21,299 bases of DNA from CALJIC01 sp039805565 (GTDB lineage: Bacteria > Chloroflexota > Chloroflexia > Chloroflexales > Roseiflexaceae): NCBI GenBank assembly GCA_039805565.1, contig JBDLTZ010000132.1:1-21299 (forward strand), in the 5' to 3' direction. Position numbers and translations under genes: made by a program. The notes under the pieces were generated by a model. It was not told the origin of the DNA, did not search any database, and saw nothing but the letters and a program-made list of their open reading frames with translations. Shown here in pieces: positions 20,705 to 21,299 of the stretch. Position 1 is the stretch's first letter. Each line of letters starts with the position of its first letter.

Positions 20705-20713
20705 ATTATAGCA
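20705..20713 (-). promoter_or_regulatory. Extended -10 promoter of mrp
   Basis: TGCTATAAT on the minus strand (TG-extended, perfect -10), about 64 bp before the mrp start. The -35 region is weak, as expected for extended -10 promoters. Confidence 0.65.
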
Positions 20714-20730
20714 TATTTCGAAAGTAAACG

Positions 20731-21024
20731 CTATCGTAAGGTATGCAGCAGCTCTGCCACGGGCGCCCCGTCGCGCAGGTGCTGGGCCACAATGCGGCGC
20801 AGCCCATCGGCGGTGAGGTGGGCGTAGCGGCACGGCCCGGGCCAGACAGTGGCGTTCGGGCCGTGTTCGCAGCGGTTCTGGCAGCTGCTGACGCGCAGGT
20901 CCACGGTCGAGGTGAGGCCTTGGGCCCAGAGCTCATCCTCGAGGGCGCGCAGCAGGCCCTGCGTGGCAGGAGCGCAGTTGACCCCGCCGCACAAATAGAT
21001 GCGGTACTGCTTCTCGTCGGACAT
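20731..21024 (-). CDS. Thioredoxin-like [2Fe-2S] ferredoxin (NuoE-like)
   Basis: 97 aa. The four cluster ligands follow the NuoE pattern Cys-x4-Cys and Cys-x3-Cys: Cys12, Cys17, Cys48 and Cys52, in LCGGVNCAP and VSSCQNRCEHGPNATVWPG. A fifth Cys65 lies in GPCRY. The length matches stand-alone thioredoxin-fold ferredoxins, which carry electrons in the cytosol; the redox partner is unknown. It lies upstream of mrp, moaA and the A-type carrier, but mrp has its own promoter. No Shine-Dalgarno precedes the ATG; a TGCTACAAT ends 7 bp before it, so the mRNA may be leaderless. Confidence 0.9.
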   Translation of the reverse strand: MSDEKQYRIYLCGGVNCAPATQGLLRALEDELWAQGLTSTVDLRVSSCQNRCEHGPNATVWPGPCRYAHLTADGLRRIVAQHLRDGAPVAELLHTLR

Positions 21025-21031
21025 GAGGGGT

Positions 21032-21040
21032 ATTGTAGCA
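21032..21040 (-). promoter_or_regulatory. Extended -10 promoter of the ferredoxin gene
   Basis: TGCTACAAT on the minus strand (TG-extended, five of six bases of the -10 consensus). It lies 7 bp upstream of the ATG, so the expected start of transcription falls on the start codon. Confidence 0.55.
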
Positions 21041-21073
21041 TAGGGCGGGGCGAGGGCAGGCCCTCACTCCCTG

Positions 21074-21101
21074 GCCCCTCTCCCGCGACAGGGAGAGGGG
21101 C
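21074..21101. terminator. Hairpin after the beta-lactamase-like gene
   Basis: A perfect 11-bp stem GCCCCTCTCCC (21074-21084) with its complement (21091-21101) and a 6-nt loop, 18 bp past the stop codon at 21119. No T-run is present, but a terminator or mRNA 3'-end role is plausible. Confidence 0.5.
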
Positions 21102-21118
21102 ATGCGCTGTGGGGAGAC

Positions 21119-21299
21119 CTACCGTACCGAGCTGACGATCGGGTCGAGGAAGGGCTGGAGCACGGCGTAGTTCGGGTTCCAGCCGGCGCGCCAGCCGCTG
21201 CCCGCGCGCGCCACGACGATGTCGAGGCTGGGGATGACGACGATCAGGCTGTCGCCAAGCCCCCAGGCCCAGTAGGCGTCGCGCGGTACGTTCGGCAGC
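21119..21299 (-). CDS. Serine beta-lactamase-like hydrolase, C-terminal fragment
   Basis: The last 59 residues of a gene that continues beyond the right edge, ending in TAG at 21119-21121. The visible part has DAYWAWGLGDSLIVVIPSLDIVVARAG, then GWNPNYAVLQPFLDPIVSSV. This is the typical C-terminal end of class C beta-lactamase-family serine hydrolases (COG1680), where WGLGDSLIVVIPSLD forms the last strands beside the active site. The catalytic Ser-x-x-Lys is outside the window. The family includes esterases and peptidases as well as beta-lactamases, so antibiotic resistance should not be inferred. Confidence 0.8.
   Translation of the reverse strand, partial: LPNVPRDAYWAWGLGDSLIVVIPSLDIVVARAGSGWRAGWNPNYAVLQPFLDPIVSSVR

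Overview
The window is high-GC DNA from a bacterial chromosome. No plasmid, phage or insertion-sequence gene was recognised. The gene content and the G-rich intergenic repeats suggest a member of the Chloroflexota, possibly a relative of the filamentous anoxygenic phototrophs. That placement rests on gene character and is an inference; no database search was possible. Almost every gene lies on the minus strand. The exceptions are a winged-helix AAA+ ATPase gene and aat, at 8185-10197.

Region A (1-8006, minus). Reading in the direction of transcription, a HisRS-type synthetase is followed by a ketopantoate-reductase-family enzyme, a creatininase-family hydrolase, a DUF4129 membrane protein and a second small membrane protein. 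The last four are joined by ATGA stop/start overlaps. MoxR AAA+ ATPase, DUF58 and a membrane protein cut by the window edge follow. Together MoxR, DUF58, DUF4129 and the membrane proteins form the widespread but poorly understood MoxR/DUF58 envelope module. A 538-bp non-coding stretch between MoxR and DUF58 holds a 63-bp tandem repeat, a 34-bp direct repeat and a strong hairpin.

Region B (8007-10263). Divergent promoters separate hisS from the wHTH-AAA+ ATPase. That gene is followed by aat, which adds Leu/Phe to N-termini for the N-end rule. A perfect 22-bp inverted repeat built from a 7-bp repeat lies between the convergent genes aat and htrA.

Region C (10264-14910, minus). This holds a lipoprotein HtrA/DegP-type protease, a TIGR01777-type SDR protein, a phytoene/squalene synthase and a MerR-type regulator with an adenosylcobalamin-binding photosensor domain (CarH/LitR type). 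The regulator directly precedes the carotenoid-type synthase, so a light- and B12-controlled isoprenoid unit is likely.

Region D (14909-17814, minus). A mini BNR-repeat protein, a Trm112-headed methyltransferase, a REC-HD-GYP c-di-GMP phosphodiesterase and a DUF309 protein.

Region E (17848-21024, minus). An Fe-S/molybdenum-cofactor group: an A-type Fe-S carrier with an extra Cys tail, MoaA, an Mrp/ApbC carrier and a NuoE-like thioredoxin-fold [2Fe-2S] ferredoxin. The window ends in the C-terminus of a serine beta-lactamase-like hydrolase.

Most of the window is ordinary core metabolism. The points most worth a second look are the CarH-crtB pair, the wHTH-AAA+ ATPase of unknown function, the intergenic repeats and hairpins, the Fe-S carrier oddities and the putative leaderless genes.
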